From Bidens hawaiensis (lineage: Eukaryota > Streptophyta > Magnoliopsida > Asterales > Asteraceae): a stretch of DNA of 64,000 bases. The stretch lies in assembly GCA_021521415.1 (NCBI GenBank), contig JAIQDT010005463.1, positions 160,520-224,519 on the forward strand, read 5' to 3'. Below, in pieces: positions 11,222 through 23,775 of the stretch; position 1 is the stretch's first letter, and every line of letters begins with the position of its first letter. Below the pieces are notes generated by a model. The model worked only from the letters and a program-made list of their open reading frames with translations, was not told the origin of the DNA and made no database searches. The translations under genes and the position numbers were made by a program.

Positions 11222-11611
11222 CTACAAATCAAGATGGCTCATATTTTTTATCAACATTCATGGTTGGGTTGTGATGCAACTGAAGATAAAATTAAACTAG
11301 TACAGAATCAATATATAAGAATTGGATTTTTGCCTTTTATTTTTCTCCTTTTTTCCTCAAAGATTGTGTTACCGACTATCGTGTACATTGTAAAAGCTTT
11401 TCAATAGTTTTAAATGCTAATCTTCATATACTTCTCTATTTCAAAACGCCATGTTTAAAACCTTTTACAATAGTTTAGTTTCTAAGTGTTTCAGCAAGTC
11501 ACTAAAAATTTTTATTTTTTAAACTCACCCAACTTTCGTTAGTTTTTTTTCCATTCTTTTTAATTTCTTTTACAAGTGACTTAAATAAAACATATTGCGA
11601 ATTATGGTTAC

Positions 11612-11975
11612 TAGGGATGTAAACGAGTTTAGCTGAGCCTATGTTCAACTAGCGTCAAGCTCGACTCAGCTTGTGAGCAGTTTTTAAGTTTTAGCTTGGC
11701 TCGCTTTTTACTTTTTAGCTAATTAATGTGCATGTTTAATTATTTATTATAGATATTTCAACTCTGATATATGTTATATTCATTATAGTTCTTTATATAA
11801 TAATTCTATATATAAAAGACTCATCTTTTATAATTATATGTTAATAATTTAATAAAATTTATATAAATAATATTATGCTTATTTGGGCTCACACCTCATC
11901 TTGAGTACGATAAGTGAAGCGTGGGCGAGCCAGTCTCGAGTAGCTCATGAGCGGCTTGACTTGTTTACATCCATA
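11612..11975. mobile_element. hAT-type non-autonomous element, 364 bp
   Basis: The left end TAGGGATGTAAACGAG mirrors the right end CTTGTTTACATCCATA. Flanks ATGGTTAC (11604-11611) and CTTGTTAC (11976-11983) agree at 6 of 8 bases. The interior contains GAGCT/GGCTC words as in 10661-11221 and 19152-19779, so these three are one family. Confidence 0.55.
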
Positions 11976-12496
11976 CTTGTTACTATTCAGTGATTATTTT
12001 TTGAGGAAATTGCATAAATGGTTAATGTGGTTTGATTATATAGCAAGCTTGGTCCCTAGATGTTAATAAAATTGCAAATTTAGTTTAAACATTTGTGAGA
12101 TGGTTGCATGTTTATCCCTCACTGTTAATCCTAGTTAGTTTTTAATGGATAAATGATGCCATATGTCATTCAAGTTAAAGTAATTGTGTTTCTTCAAATT
12201 TTGGAACCTCACTCAAAATGCTTTGTAGAACTCTTAACGCCAACGTCATCACCTTCGCCTAGTGCAAAATTGAAGATTTAACGCGTAATTAACGGTGATA
12301 AAGTTCACACTAGAAGTTCTAGAGTTGTGAAAAAGTATTTCTTTTAGAATTAAATTTGAGAAGGCACAATTACACTAAGGTTAACGATAAGGACTAATTG
12401 TGCAACCCTGTCACCAATGTGTAAACTAAACTTGTGGTTTTTAAAATCTTGGGATCAACTTTCAATATAGCCAACCACACGTACCATTTGTGCAAT

Positions 12497-12521
12497 TCTC
12501 TCTCTCTCTCTCTCTCTCTCT
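12497..12521 (+). repeat. (TC)12 microsatellite
   Basis: An uninterrupted TC dinucleotide run. Confidence 0.95.
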
Positions 12522-12739
12522 GACTTAGTGATGTTTCTTTCAATATTATCTTCTACTTTAAGTAAATTTTAAAAAAGTGATAACCAAATAATATCTAGAA
12601 TTCGTATATATATATTATTTTACGTTATTTAGGCTAGTTCTTTTACATTTATTATAAATTTTTTCAACATTCTAACATGTTAAAAAATTGATTACCTTAG
12701 AGGGATAAAAGTAGTTTCAATGAGCTTGAGAAACTTGGT

Positions 12740-12850
12740 TAGTTGCCGGGGCCTCAACGAGAGTAGCGTCTCTATTCCTTGAGAAAAAGGTAAGGTTTGC
12801 TCCGTTACACTCTCCGGGGTCGTACTAATTGCTCTGCTACAAGTAGGTAC
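12740..12850 (+). repeat. possible SINE 3' fragment (Au-like)
   Basis: The phrase GTCTCTATTCCTTGAG, followed by AAAAGGTAAGGTTTG and CACTCTCCGGGGTC, resembles the 3' part of the widespread plant Au SINE. No A/B boxes or tail are visible, so it would be a fragment. Confidence 0.35.
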
Positions 12851-13425
12851 CAGGCACGCTTGTTTAAGCTACGATATAACTTTCTAAATATTTAAAATAT
12901 CGTAAATCATTATGTTGATGATGAAATCACCATGATATGCAATACTTAGTTGTTTTATCATCGCTATAATCACTTGAAGTATATTAATATGTTGAGCATT
13001 TTGTTATTTTCTAATTTATAGCAATTTTTGCGAAGAATTGGTCTATGCAATTAGTTTGATACTTAAGTGGTGCATTATGTTGTTTTGCTATTGTGGTAGA
13101 CTTGAATCTAATCATGTGAATACTTAGGAGGCTAGTGTATACGCTATTCCTTAAAAGACTTTGTATGCATTTTTTTTAATTCACTCCATGTGCATTTCCT
13201 AGTAATTCATGTTATGACATGTTATGTTAATTCTTTTGATTAGTGAGGTGTTAAACCACATACAAAAGATACAGTTGGTTAGTAAAGAGGGAAAAACTGC
13301 CTTAAATTTGATATGATGATATTTAGTTTGGTAAATGTAATATCATGCCAGCTTTGAGTGGGTGTAATTTTTATTGTTAAGTATAATACGCTAGAATACT
13401 CTTTAATATTTTTTTCATCTACCAG

Positions 13426-13455
13426 GTAGCACTGTCTTGATGGAAGAATCATGCC
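13426..13455 (+). other. possible 30-nt micro-exon with a start codon
   Basis: A pyrimidine-rich acceptor ending CTACCAG precedes 13426, and a consensus donor GTAAGT follows 13455. Inside is ATGGAAGAATCATGCC (ATG at 13440). Its ending phase would join in frame to 16229, after the acceptor CAATTTCAG. Splice-site quality is good, but with no protein homology this remains speculative. Confidence 0.2.
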
Positions 13456-13659
13456 GTAAGTTGCAAAAGCCACTCAAAGGTTCCCTTTTTGTTCATGATC
13501 TCATTTGTGATTGATGTACTTGTAGTTATAGTTGGTTAAACTTTAAATAATCATTCTCTTTTGATGTTTATTGCGTGCAAACCGTATGAAATGTGAATTG
13601 AATAACGGGAAATAATGGTAAAGGATAATGAAAGTATTTGATGAGAGTTAACTATTTAG

Positions 13660-14530
13660 GATAAACTATAGAGACGATACACACATAAAGAGACTGATGA
13701 AAAAGTATACGTAAAAGAAGCGAGATTTGCATATGGTGTGCCCTGTCGACTGATATGTGATTGTCCGAAGGAAGAGGGTTTCTTGGAGGACATATAGACA
13801 TGATTAGAACTATGTATGATAGAGTTAAAACTCACATTCGTGTGCCAGGACCACCTCATTTTTTTGGAGATGGGCTTTCACCAAAGAAATGCGTTGAGCT
13901 CACTTTTTTAGCGGTATGATGGATGAGTTTTTACAGTCTGTTTAGGTGGCAATTTTGAGATGCATGCTTTTTGTTGTTGATATTGTGCTAGTTGTGGAAA
14001 GTAAAACATGCCTAAATGATAGGCTGGAGTGGCAAGCAGTCTTAGGGTAAACGCCTTAAATTCAAGTACCTTTATTGGAACCATGTCGAGAACGGCAAAA
14101 ATACTATTGAGGCCAAGTTTTAATGCTAAGTACCAATTTCAAATTTGACATCAAGTATTTAGGGTCATTTGACATCAAGTGTTCATGGGCATTTCACATA
14201 AAAAAAATACACGTTCGAGAGATAATGATGTTGAGGTGGATGTGTGGACACATTCATGTAGTTTAGATAACACAAGGGAGGGGTGGTTGAGATAGTATGC
14301 TCAAGTGAAAAGTAAACATATGACAACCTTTATTATAATTATGGAAACCTTATAAGCGGAGGGAAGAAAGATGAAGACCTAAACTGATATGAAATAAGTG
14401 AATGAAGAAGGATTTCGTAGATTTGCACATATTAGAGGACATGAGCGGGCATAAGAGTTTGTAGACACGTAGGATTAAGGTTATGGATTGTAGGGGAGTT
14501 TATACTTTTGTCTTAGATTTGTTTTTGAGT
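13660..14530 (+). pseudogene. decayed LINE reverse transcriptase remnant (RTE/jockey-like)
   Basis: Non-LTR retrotransposon pieces are readable across frames, in the correct order for the 3' half of a LINE reverse transcriptase: DMIRTMYDRVKTHIRVPG (about 13798-13852); a GLHQGSALS-like segment degraded to GGGCTTTCACCAAAG...GCGTTGAGCTC (13872-13905); DIVLVVESKTCLNDRLE (about 13979-14030); MLRWMCGH (about 14230-14255); and a GRPKLTWD-like piece near 14375. Many stops and indels make it a relic. A related tail lies at 38640-38714. Confidence 0.6.
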
Positions 14531-14559
14531 TCCTTCTTTTGCATTCAATTAGCTTGTTT

Positions 14560-15458
14560 CTACCCTTTTGTTTTGCTTTAGCCTTAAGCTTGCATAAGAC
14601 TTGTCTTGATATTGAGACTTTTTAGGGGAACCCACTGAATTTTTAGCACATTCACAATCCGTCCATCAAATTTAGTGAGTGTGATTTTTATAATATTGGG
14701 AGTGGTTTAGGGTGTTGATTGGAGGAGAGCGAACAAACAGTGATTTTTATGAATTTTCTGAATATTAAAAATTTTATAGGGTGCTACAGGAACTTTTCAA
14801 ATATACAGAAAAATCACAACATTTTCTCTCATTCACTCACAACACCATAGGATGGATTGAGAATGCTCTTATGGAAGCATATGGGGGTTAGGTAGGCCAC
14901 AAGGTAGTGTGTGTGGTGATTGGTTTTTGATTTTCATGGAAAATGTGGCAAATTAACTTCAATTAGGCATGTTCTCCGGTAGAACTTAGGTCTTTCTTAA
15001 AGATAAAACATAGGTAAGGCATTCATGGGACTATTGAAAAAGGAATCTTTGTTGTGATGTATGCATGCATGCATAAATTAAATTTTGAAACCCAGTCCCA
15101 ATTGTTAATCTAATAAAAAATTATTTAAACTTTTGCAACTAGCACTTGAAAACCAAAATAACGAATTGCATCAAACCGAATAACAATGATAGCTTATGTA
15201 GTTAAATATTGTTTAAAAGGCGGTTCTTGGTACAATATTGTTTATCTAGGCTTGAATGGAGTTATCTTGTGTATTATGTTAATCTGAAATGTAACAATGG
15301 CAGTCTTTGGTTAATCTAGAGCATATCCTTTATTACGAACAAACTAGTTTAGATTGCTATGTTTTTAATGCTTGTTTCTATTAAGTTATATGTTAAAAGT
15401 AGTTTTGGTTTGCAAAGATTTCTACTTTCTAGAGTAGGATGTGCAATTGTTTTTAGAT
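14560..15458. other. no gene recognised
   Basis: AT-rich sequence without a supported reading frame. A short (ATGC)-type palindromic run occurs at 15060-15073. Confidence 0.5.
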
Positions 15459-15460
15459 TA

Positions 15461-16206
15461 GGGTAGCGTTTGGTATGCAAGAATGACAGGGGGAATGGAA
15501 TGATTCATTGTGTGAGGATGAAAAAAGTAATGTTTGGTTGCTCAAGGGAATAGAATCATCCATTACACATGGAATCAAAACCATTCCTTCCCACCCCCCT
15601 TCTTTTTTTTCATTCCATTCCTCCTTGACCCTACTTTCTCAACAATACCACCACCTAACAACCACCACAACTACCATCGGCACCACCACTACCTCCTCCG
15701 CCACCACCGCCACCACCACCTTACCATCAGCGTTACCACCATCACCGCCGCTGCCAACAACGTTGTCGTAACCATCGTAACCATTGTCACCGCCGCTACT
15801 TGACCATCACCGTTACAACCAATGTCGTTGCCTGACCACCACCATACCATACTACCATTGCCATCACTATCAATTCTACCACCGCCACCCCTGCCGCCTG
15901 ACCACCACCACCACCATTTTCGTAGCCGGAGCTACCACCATCGCCATTGCAGATCGCCATTGTAGGGTTTTTTTTTTGTTTTTTTGGTATAAAGTATTTT
16001 GAGATAGAAGTGTTTCTATTATTTCTATTTAATTCCTACATTTTTTTTTTTGGATACCAAACAACATAAAGTAATAATTCATTTTATTCCCATATATTAA
16101 CCAAACAAGACAAAGGAATGTAATTATCCATTTCATTTCATAGTCCATTCCATTCCTTCTCCCATTCCTTCCCCCTTCATTCCATTCCCTCCAACCAAAC
16201 ATACCC
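15461..16206. mobile_element. TIR element with GGAATGG/CCATTCC-rich arms and a trinucleotide core
   Basis: The left end GGGTAGCGTTTGGTATGC, followed by GGGGGAATGGAATG, mirrors the right end CATTCCATTCCCTCC followed by AACCAAACATACCC. The dinucleotide TA flanks both ends (15459-15460, 16207-16208) and may be the target duplication. The core 15650-15960 is a degenerate ACC/ATC/GCC repeat that opens several frames of poly-Thr/His. These are not genes. Confidence 0.55.
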
Positions 16207-16228
16207 TAGGGGTATGCTTCTAACAATT

Positions 16229-16498
16229 TCAGGTTCTGATGCACCGAAACGCTGGCTAAGGTTGAGTCCCCGTCCCAGGGATGATCTGGTGACGGAAATG
16301 CCGTCGAAATGTGTCCGAAACGTTTTCTCGGACGATTCCGATAAATGGGGACGGGCTGCAAACATCTCTGGGCCTTCGGGTATGGATCACCTGAGGCAAA
16401 GCTACAGGGTCAGAAGGTCCTTTGGCCCTCCGACCACCCCATCCTTCTTAATAAGGAGATTTAGGTTTCAAGGTTTAGATTATTTGCATTTGGTTTAA
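16229..16498 (+). other. GC-richer open segment of unknown origin, possible exon
   Basis: After the acceptor CAATTTCAG a frame stays open for about 90 codons. It includes SDAPKRWLRLSPRPRDDL and NVFSDDSDKWGRAANISG. Base composition is clearly above the surroundings. No family was recognised, and it directly abuts the TIR element ending at 16206. It may be an exon, a captured fragment or a relic. Confidence 0.25.
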
Positions 16499-16499
16499 G

Positions 16500-18589
16500 A
16501 AGTTAATAGCATAAATCGTGGTTGGTGTTATTGGTAAGGGCCTTAAACCGTGGAAAAAGGGAAGTGATTGTGCAAGGTACCAAGTTAGTATTTTTAGTGC
16601 TAAATAAAGTCATGCCATGATTTCACATAAAAGTACTATTTATCAGTGCCGAATAAAGTCATGCCATGATTTCCTTAGTTGAGTAACACAACACTAAACT
16701 TGAGATACACAAGCATAGAGTTCTGTCGCTAGTTCATTAAGTCATATAGGCGAGATTGAGAATGTTTTTAGCATGGCGTCTTTTAGACTTGAAGCATATA
16801 ATCAATTCGTGGATGGACTATTGTAACTCTTTACCGTTATTGTTATCCACGATTTTAAAAAGATGCGATTAAGCTTTTAGTTTAGTAGATGGTTGAGGTG
16901 ATACTTAAGTATGGAGGATATGTTGAAAATTTGCTTTCTTCACTCATGAAAGGTGCTATAAATACTTATTACCCTTCGTTTCATGACTGCTTCAACATTT
17001 TGATCCCTCATGAACAAGGTATTTTAGTCTTTTTATCCTTATATGACATCCGTGCATGTTGGTGCATTAGTGTGATCCCAATGTTGTATGTATGTATGTG
17101 CGCGTGTATGTACTGTGTGTGTATGCCATGCACACGAATAGTGTGTTATATTAGAGATGTAAAGATAAGTCTAGTTATAAAGTTAAAAGATACATATTGA
17201 ATTCGAAGGCTTGTGATATTTGACTTTATAGTTGTGCACAAAAAGAAGAAACTCACACATCGTTACTTAGACGTTATGTGGTTGTAAAATAATTTAGAAA
17301 GGTGCCATATTGACTTTATCATCATCATCCACAACACCGACACGTTCAGTTTTGTCATGGTGTTAGCATTCATACATCAAATTCAATGAAGTTTGTTGTT
17401 AATTTTAGATGTAGGAGGAACCAACAAGGGTGGCATGGTTTTGGAAGACAAGGAAGTGTTGTGTCATTGGAATGAGCTCGTCACGTGTAAAATATGAGAG
17501 CCTTCACATGGACGAAGCAAATTTCATACTTCCATCCCGAGGACATGGTGGTTTATTAGGAAGATAAAGGGTGTTAACACATATTAAGGTTTCTCCTATG
17601 TGCGAAAAGAAAATGAAAAGAAAATAAAGGGAAGAAAGTAGGCACATAGATTTGATAAGCAATTGTTTCTTTAAATATTATAAGGCTAGATTAGGGAGCT
17701 TCTATTTATTAGATCACATGCTTTTTGGTTATGAGGTTACCATTAATTAGGTTGTGGTATTACAAAATAGGAGCGTTTACGTAGCAGTGCACCATGTTCA
17801 AATTCTAGACGTTTATGTTTTTTGTTTTTTTGAAGGGGATGATGTGACTGAATGGTTTAATTGAGTTTCGAAGTATGAAAGACTCAAAAAAGTATAAGAG
17901 TGGAAACTTTAATGTGGTTTTTATTTGCAATGATAACTATTAGGGCCACATTAGGGACACTAACCATGTAGAATTGCATATATGGTTAATTAGTATAGTT
18001 AATGTTTACATAGATAAGTAAATCTAATGCTAAGGATTGCAAAACGTTGATTATTATATACTTGATTATGATTACTAGAGCAAGTATAATAACAAAAAAA
18101 TTAGACAACTCTCAAGTCTACATCCATTATTTTTTTCTATTCTCCATCACCCACTTTTATTTAGTAAATGCGTAACATTTTATTTAGTAAACATGTATTA
18201 TTTATTTATTTTTTTGTATTCTCCATCACCCACTTTTATTTAGTAAACGCGTAATGTTTTATTTAGTAACATGTTAGGTTGTTAATAGTGTTGTCTTGAT
18301 TACTGTGCTTGTTCAAGACTTTCAAAAAAGATTTTGAAAACTATTTTTTTTATTATGATGCACATTTTCTTTGCCTTTTGGGCAGCATATTGGAAAAAGA
18401 AAATTTTGTGTTTAAACGCGATGAACACAAACTAAAATTTGAGATAAAAGTGTTTTTTATTATCTTTATTTTCTTCGCCACCACTTCAAATTATGGTATA
18501 ACTTTTTTGAATAAATAAAAATTCAAAACAATGAGGTTTTGAGTTGGATGTAATTTACATACTTATATCTTAATAATTTTGTATTACAG
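16500..18589. other. no firm gene; AT-rich, with a local duplication
   Basis: Around 18137-18205 and 18216-18280 a CTCCATCACCCACTTTTATT-containing segment is repeated. The frame at 16889-17027 (LKYGGYVENLLSSLMKG..., ending in a GTATTT donor) is a weak exon candidate only. Confidence 0.4.
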
Positions 18590-19151
18590 TTAGATTTCAA
18601 TATGTCATGCTAAAGGCCGACCGAAAAAGTATATGCCGGGTCGAATGCTCGGAACCATCAATTGCAGAGTAGGCTCACTACTTCCTTTCTTTCTTTGATC
18701 ATTTGAAATCTTTTAGATAAGATTTCTTCTTATAGCTTTATATTTACCCTCTTTGCTTGAAGATATAAGAATAACTTGCACAAGCTGCATTTAGAGTGTT
18801 TTTGCATGAAGGATGCATATTGAAAGCCTATACGGCTGTTTTATAATTCAATTTTTTTTTTTTTTTTTGTGAAAGTGTTCTACATTTGTCCATGCTACTT
18901 GTATTTGTTGTTTACTGAATCGCTGTTGAATGTATTATAGTCTTAGGAATTGGGATATTATCAAATACATAAAGGAAGAAGATGTTCCCTCCGGATTACA
19001 TTGCACTAATATCTACCCAGCTTATCAGGATCGGCGACAAAATAATGAGTGGCAAAAGTTCTTGAGTTTCCTCCAACAATCTACAAAGGTGTTAAATTGT
19101 TCTTCCCATGTATGTTTTAATTTGTAATTTACTTGCAAAGCGAATGAGAAT

Positions 19152-19779
19152 AAGGGGTGTAAATTAGCTCAGCTTGTGAGTCGTTTTCTCAAGTTCGGGC
19201 TCAGTTTGTTTATTATTTAATAATCTATATCTATACTATATTATAATAATGCATGACCCATGGGGATCTCGGCTTGTGAGTTGTTTTTTAAGTTTGAGCA
19301 CGGCATGTTTGAACAGGCATAATTTTTTCATATGTTAATATATTTAAAAAAAACTACACCATAAAAATGAGCATTTTATTCTCTTTGATTTGAATAAATA
19401 TGGTATTCCTATAGATTTTTTAATTAAAAAATTAACATGCTGTGTGATTACTAGTGTTTGTGTTCCCCGACGCATCGTACGTGCGCCCTTCTAGTTAGTT
19501 TTATACATTTATTAATTATATTTATGTATTTGTGATTATAAGTTTTAAATGTGGCATAATATATATTATTTAGTTATTTTATTGTATTAAACATTATTTT
19601 ATATAATAGTATTAATAAATTTAAAAGTTTGCAAAATTAAACGACTTGTTTAGGCTAGGGCTCATTTATTAAACAAGCTTATTTTAAGGCTCATGCTTGT
19701 TAAAGCTGGGCTTGATTTCAGCTTTTAACAAGCTGATCTTGAATAGCACACGAGCCAGCTTGGTTTGTTTACACTTGTA
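19152..19779. mobile_element. hAT-type non-autonomous element in an intron of the MORC-like gene
   Basis: Ends AAGGGGTGTAAAT and GTTTACACTTGTA are imperfect inverted repeats. Flanks ATGAGAAT (19144-19151) and ATGAGATT (19780-19787) match at 7 of 8 bases. It shares CAGCTTGTGAG/GGCTC words with 11612-11975. It lies between the exons ending at 19088 and starting at 20247. Confidence 0.6.
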
Positions 19780-22700
19780 ATGAGATTGAATAAAAGACTC
19801 CCTAATATGCTAAAGCATCAAAATAAAGACAAGTTTAAATTAGTATTTAATTGATTAATTCTACTATTTCTAAAGCTGTTAAATTAGTGCTTGTTCTTGA
19901 TCTATCTTGTCTTATGGTGATAAAGCTGTTATTAATAATATCTTGAGGTCAAGTATAAAACTAAAGTTGGAAGCGTTTACAGTTTTTCCATCTGAGGTTG
20001 TTTCCTACTTAGGTTTCTAGTTTTGTAGTTTAAAATAATTTACCACCATCCTAAAGTAATATTTATGGTTCATTTAGTTGCCATCATGAACACAGCTTTG
20101 CATTCATGGCTCTATAATCCCTACATGAAGCATTATTAAATTGCTATCATGTTTTCTAGATAATATCGCAAAAAAAATGGAATTATTTTCATTATTTCAA
20201 TATGTTCTTACTGGTTGAACATGCTTGGTTGAATATGCTTTTGAAGGTTGCTTCTGCATGCACTGAGAGTGGTCAGATTTACATTCTTCCATCCAGACTG
20301 GATGAAGAATACAGTCATGCAGTGGTCCACTATCTAATGCATGAGCATGGTATCAACAGAAGTCAAAGCCATGTCAAATCTGGTTAGTTTTCTTTTCAAT
20401 GTGCAATATCTTTCTTCTTTTGTTTATATTCATTGTTATAGTTTTATCCATCATCATTATTAGGATGTCTGAAGATTGTTCAGATGCCAAATTTTCTTTT
20501 TCATATAATGCATACAGGCTGCTTTTGAATTGATACCATGTGTTCTTTTCCATATAGTTTACAATGTTAACTACGGTTTCTAGTGACCCCTTTAATATTT
20601 GAATTGAATGCAAAAACATAAAGTAAAACTAGCCATTATCATGACACATTAGAATATCTATCACTATAATTGGTAAACATGGATCTTGATGTGTTCATGA
20701 TGTCATAGAGGAACAGTTTATTTTATTTGCTTTGTTTTTGGTCAGATTTGAAAAATGCTAATGATGGAATTCAATTAGAACATGTTAAAAGAGATGTTGA
20801 AGATAGTCGCATGGGTGAGCCGGCTAATTGCAAATTTAAACGTAGCAGATCTGAACGTAGTGCAACAAGTTTCAATGGTCCAAGGAAGAACTATGCGTGT
20901 ACGCATCCTAGTTATTTGAAAACCCTCGGTCAAAGCCATTCTGACTGGATTTTTGGTGCTATTGCTGAATTTGTGGACAATTCAAGAGATGCCAAAGCAA
21001 CAATGTACTCTTTTTCCATGAATATCTATGAGTTTTTTTGTTTGTCTATCATTACTTATTTGCGCATGTTGACCAGGTTTGATATATCTATTGACATGAT
21101 ATACTTTAGCATTGTCGGTAAGGAAATTCCAATGCTGGCAATTGCAGATGATGGCCATGGGATGAGGCATGAGGAGATTATGAAAATGGTGTCTTTTGGT
21201 CGTAAGCAACCTGATTCAAGCGATCCTAATTATATTGGTAGATATGGTGTTGGATTTAAGGTATTTCTTTCTTGGCTCTAATATGATATCATACAATATT
21301 ATATATAATTAGTCATGAGTCAGTTTCTTTTTCTTTTTAATGCTTGATTAGTATTAAGTTAAGCTTGATTATGTTCTCATGATGCTGTTTTTATTGTGAT
21401 CTTTGACACTATTTCCAGACTGGAACAATGAGACTTGGCAGAGATGCATTGGTTCTTACTCAGACAACAAATTCCAGATCAATTGCTTTTCTTTCCCAAT
21501 CACTAAATGAAGGAAAAGATGTATGAAATAAAATTTATTATTATCATTATAAAGTGATGCTTTTTTCCCAAAAAGATTAGTTATGTTCTTTGCTGCTACA
21601 GAACATTGAGATCCCGATTGTAACATATTCTCGGAAAGGGCAATATATGGAAGTTGATACCAATGTCCAGACTGTAACTTCATCAAAGAACAACTTGAAA
21701 GCCGTAAGGGAATTCTCACCGTTTGACAAATTTTTAATTGGTGAAAAAGCAAGCTTATTTAACAGACAAGGTACCGGGACACAAATATACATATGGAATT
21801 TGGATGAATGGGTGTCAACATATTCTCTTGAATGGGTCAACGGGATGAATGGTGGTAGTTCTTTTGACCAAGGTGACATTTATATTCGCTCACGTAGGCC
21901 CAGATCTCGTCTTGGTCAAATGACCAAACAGGTGTGTGTATGAAATATTTTGTCATATAAATCCGTATAAAGTCTGCATGCATATAATTAAATATGATAT
22001 TCAGGTTCCATTGGATTACTCACTCAGATCCTATTTAGAAGTCATCTTTTTAGATCCGCGAATGAAGATAAAAGTCCAAGGTTCATTGGTATGTAAATCG
22101 CCTTTTCAAGTTGTTTTTGTGTTATCAATATGATCGCTTAACTTAAAATGCAACAGGTTAAAAGCCGCCCATTAGCAAAATTTCTACACAAAACCAGATA
22201 GAAAATGGTTTTGTTTTGGGAAAAGCAGTTGAGCTCATTCTTGGACACTCTCAGCTAGACCTGGAGCAGGGTAATTGTGGAATTTTCTTATATTGGCATG
22301 GTCGATTGATCGAGGTACGTTTATGCCTTTTTGTGTTACTTTTCTTAATGTTGTTTTAAATCCTTAATGGCTTCTTACAGGCATACAAAAGAGTTGGATG
22401 CATGATACATAATGGCGAAAAGAGTCATGGCATTGTTGGAGTCATTGACGTGACCTATGTGATGGTATTTTTCTTAAAAAAACATATTTTTGTTAAGGCT
22501 GCTGATGCCACATTTGTTTTATGAAACATTTGTTGGCATGGTGGTTATTATTATGCAGGATGATTATAGTGGAAAGGTTTGGGTGCATAACAACAAACAA
22601 AGTTTGTGGATTGTGAACCTTATGCTTTTCTAGAAGACTGGCTCAGTAAAAAAGTAGACGAGTACTTGGATAACACTATCGACAAGGTCAATGTGGTAGG

Positions 22701-23080
22701 TCTCACACCTTTAATTTTTTTCTTTTTTGTTTTTTATTTGTTATGAGGGTTTACAAATGCAGGGTTTTATGGTGCAGAAAAAAGGTGGTGTGTGGTATAA
22801 ACCTGATCGAGAGTGGGTGCAATGCAACAAGTGTAGGAAATGGAGAACTCTACCAGTTGATTTTGATAGCAAGACACTTCCTCTAGAATGGTATATTCTT
22901 ATTTATTTTTTAATTTTTAAAAAGCATAAAAGTTGCACGATTATATGGGCGGGTGTGTGATAGAATTTTCAACTGAAGGTTTTGCTATATGAAGCCGGTG
23001 AATGGAAAATGTGAGATGCCAGAACAGAAGTTAGAGAGTGGAGTTATCACGATACTTCAAAACGAATGGAGTATAACTGC

Positions 23081-23122
23081 AAGGAGAAGTCAACAGAAAG
23101 TGAGGAGAAGTCAACAGAAAGT
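23081..23122 (+). repeat. in-frame 21-bp tandem duplication in the last MORC exon
   Basis: Two copies of a 21-nt unit encode KEKSTES and EEKSTES, differing by one base at the first position. The unit is a multiple of three, so it lengthens the acidic/basic linker before PLKRLRRG without shifting frame. Confidence 0.85.
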
Positions 23123-23182
23123 AAGCATGAGGATGATTTTCTTCGACCACTGAAAAGACTTAGAAGGGGATGCAAAACTTAG

Positions 23183-23775
23183 TGTAGAAATCACACTTGT
23201 AAATGGTTGGTTAGCTACAAAGAACCCTCGGTAGATGCAGCTTCAGCTTTCAATTTTGGGTAGTATGCGTTATACGAAATGGCAATTCAAGGATTTAGAT
23301 TAATATCATTTGATTTGATCAAATGGAAGTTTACCCATGCTGGTCCTTCTTCAAAAAAAGTCATGTCTTCTTTTTGAAGACTTGCGTATGTTTTTGCTTT
23401 TTTTTTTTATCCGTTTGCACCTAAATCGGCATATTAGTATAAAATATTAATATTAAAGGTATCATACATGTTAAAATATAGATTTTGGGTAATAATATAA
23501 AAAAATATAAGTTTGATTTTTCTACACAAGTATTGAATTTCTATACATTTTGTACGTAAACTAGAAGACGACAAACCTATATATTAGATAAATGTGTCGT
23601 ACATGTTAACACGTAAAATAAACGAAAGAAAGTATTTCCGTTAAATCTTTCCAAAATAAACCTAACAAAGAAAAAAACCAAAAAAAAAAATCATATATGT
23701 GTCCTTAGAGCCTTTTGCATTCGCATCCCTTATCTCCAACCTCATTTTTAAATTAAAGGGAAAAAAAAAGAATAT
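23183..23775. other. 3' flank of the MORC-like gene, no gene
   Basis: AT-rich sequence with T- and A-runs at about 23398-23411 and 23676-23690. No supported frame. Confidence 0.5.

Larger units (their letters stand above)
18590..23182 (+). pseudogene. MORC-type GHKL ATPase with CW zinc finger; 13 exons, three single-base frame losses
   Basis: MORC proteins are nuclear GHKL ATPases that compact chromatin and act in gene and transposon silencing. Exons by splice sites and phase: 18590-18668, 18941-19088, 20247-20382, 20746-21004, 21077-21260, 21419-21520, 21602-21931, 22005-22088, 22157-22314, 22381-22464, 22559-22695, 22763-22890, 22979-23182. The first three encode a leading domain (EWQKFLSFLQQSTK, ESGQIYILPSRLDEE). 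Then come the ATP-site motifs EFVDNSRDAKA, DDGHGM and GRYGVGFK, the S5 region, and a CW finger (WVQCNKCRKWRTLP, then FCYM and GKCEMPEQ supplying all four Cys). A basic PLKRLRRG tail precedes the stop. Exons 9, 11 and 13 are each one base short of frame: near 22195-22200 (creating TAG at 22199), near 22603, and near 23020. The initiation exon is not identified. It is either a young pseudogene or an intact gene with sequencing deletions. Confidence 0.85.

Noticed and set aside
15508..16002. Three overlapping plus-strand frames encoding poly-Thr, poly-His and Ser/Pro tracts
   Set aside because: They are the translation of a degenerate ACC/ATC/GCC trinucleotide core inside a TIR element, open in several frames at once; no domain and no start context.
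18060..18300. Possible MITE with GAGCAAGTATAATA-like ends
   Set aside because: The terminal similarity is weak and no target duplication could be found; the local duplication inside it is better described as slippage.
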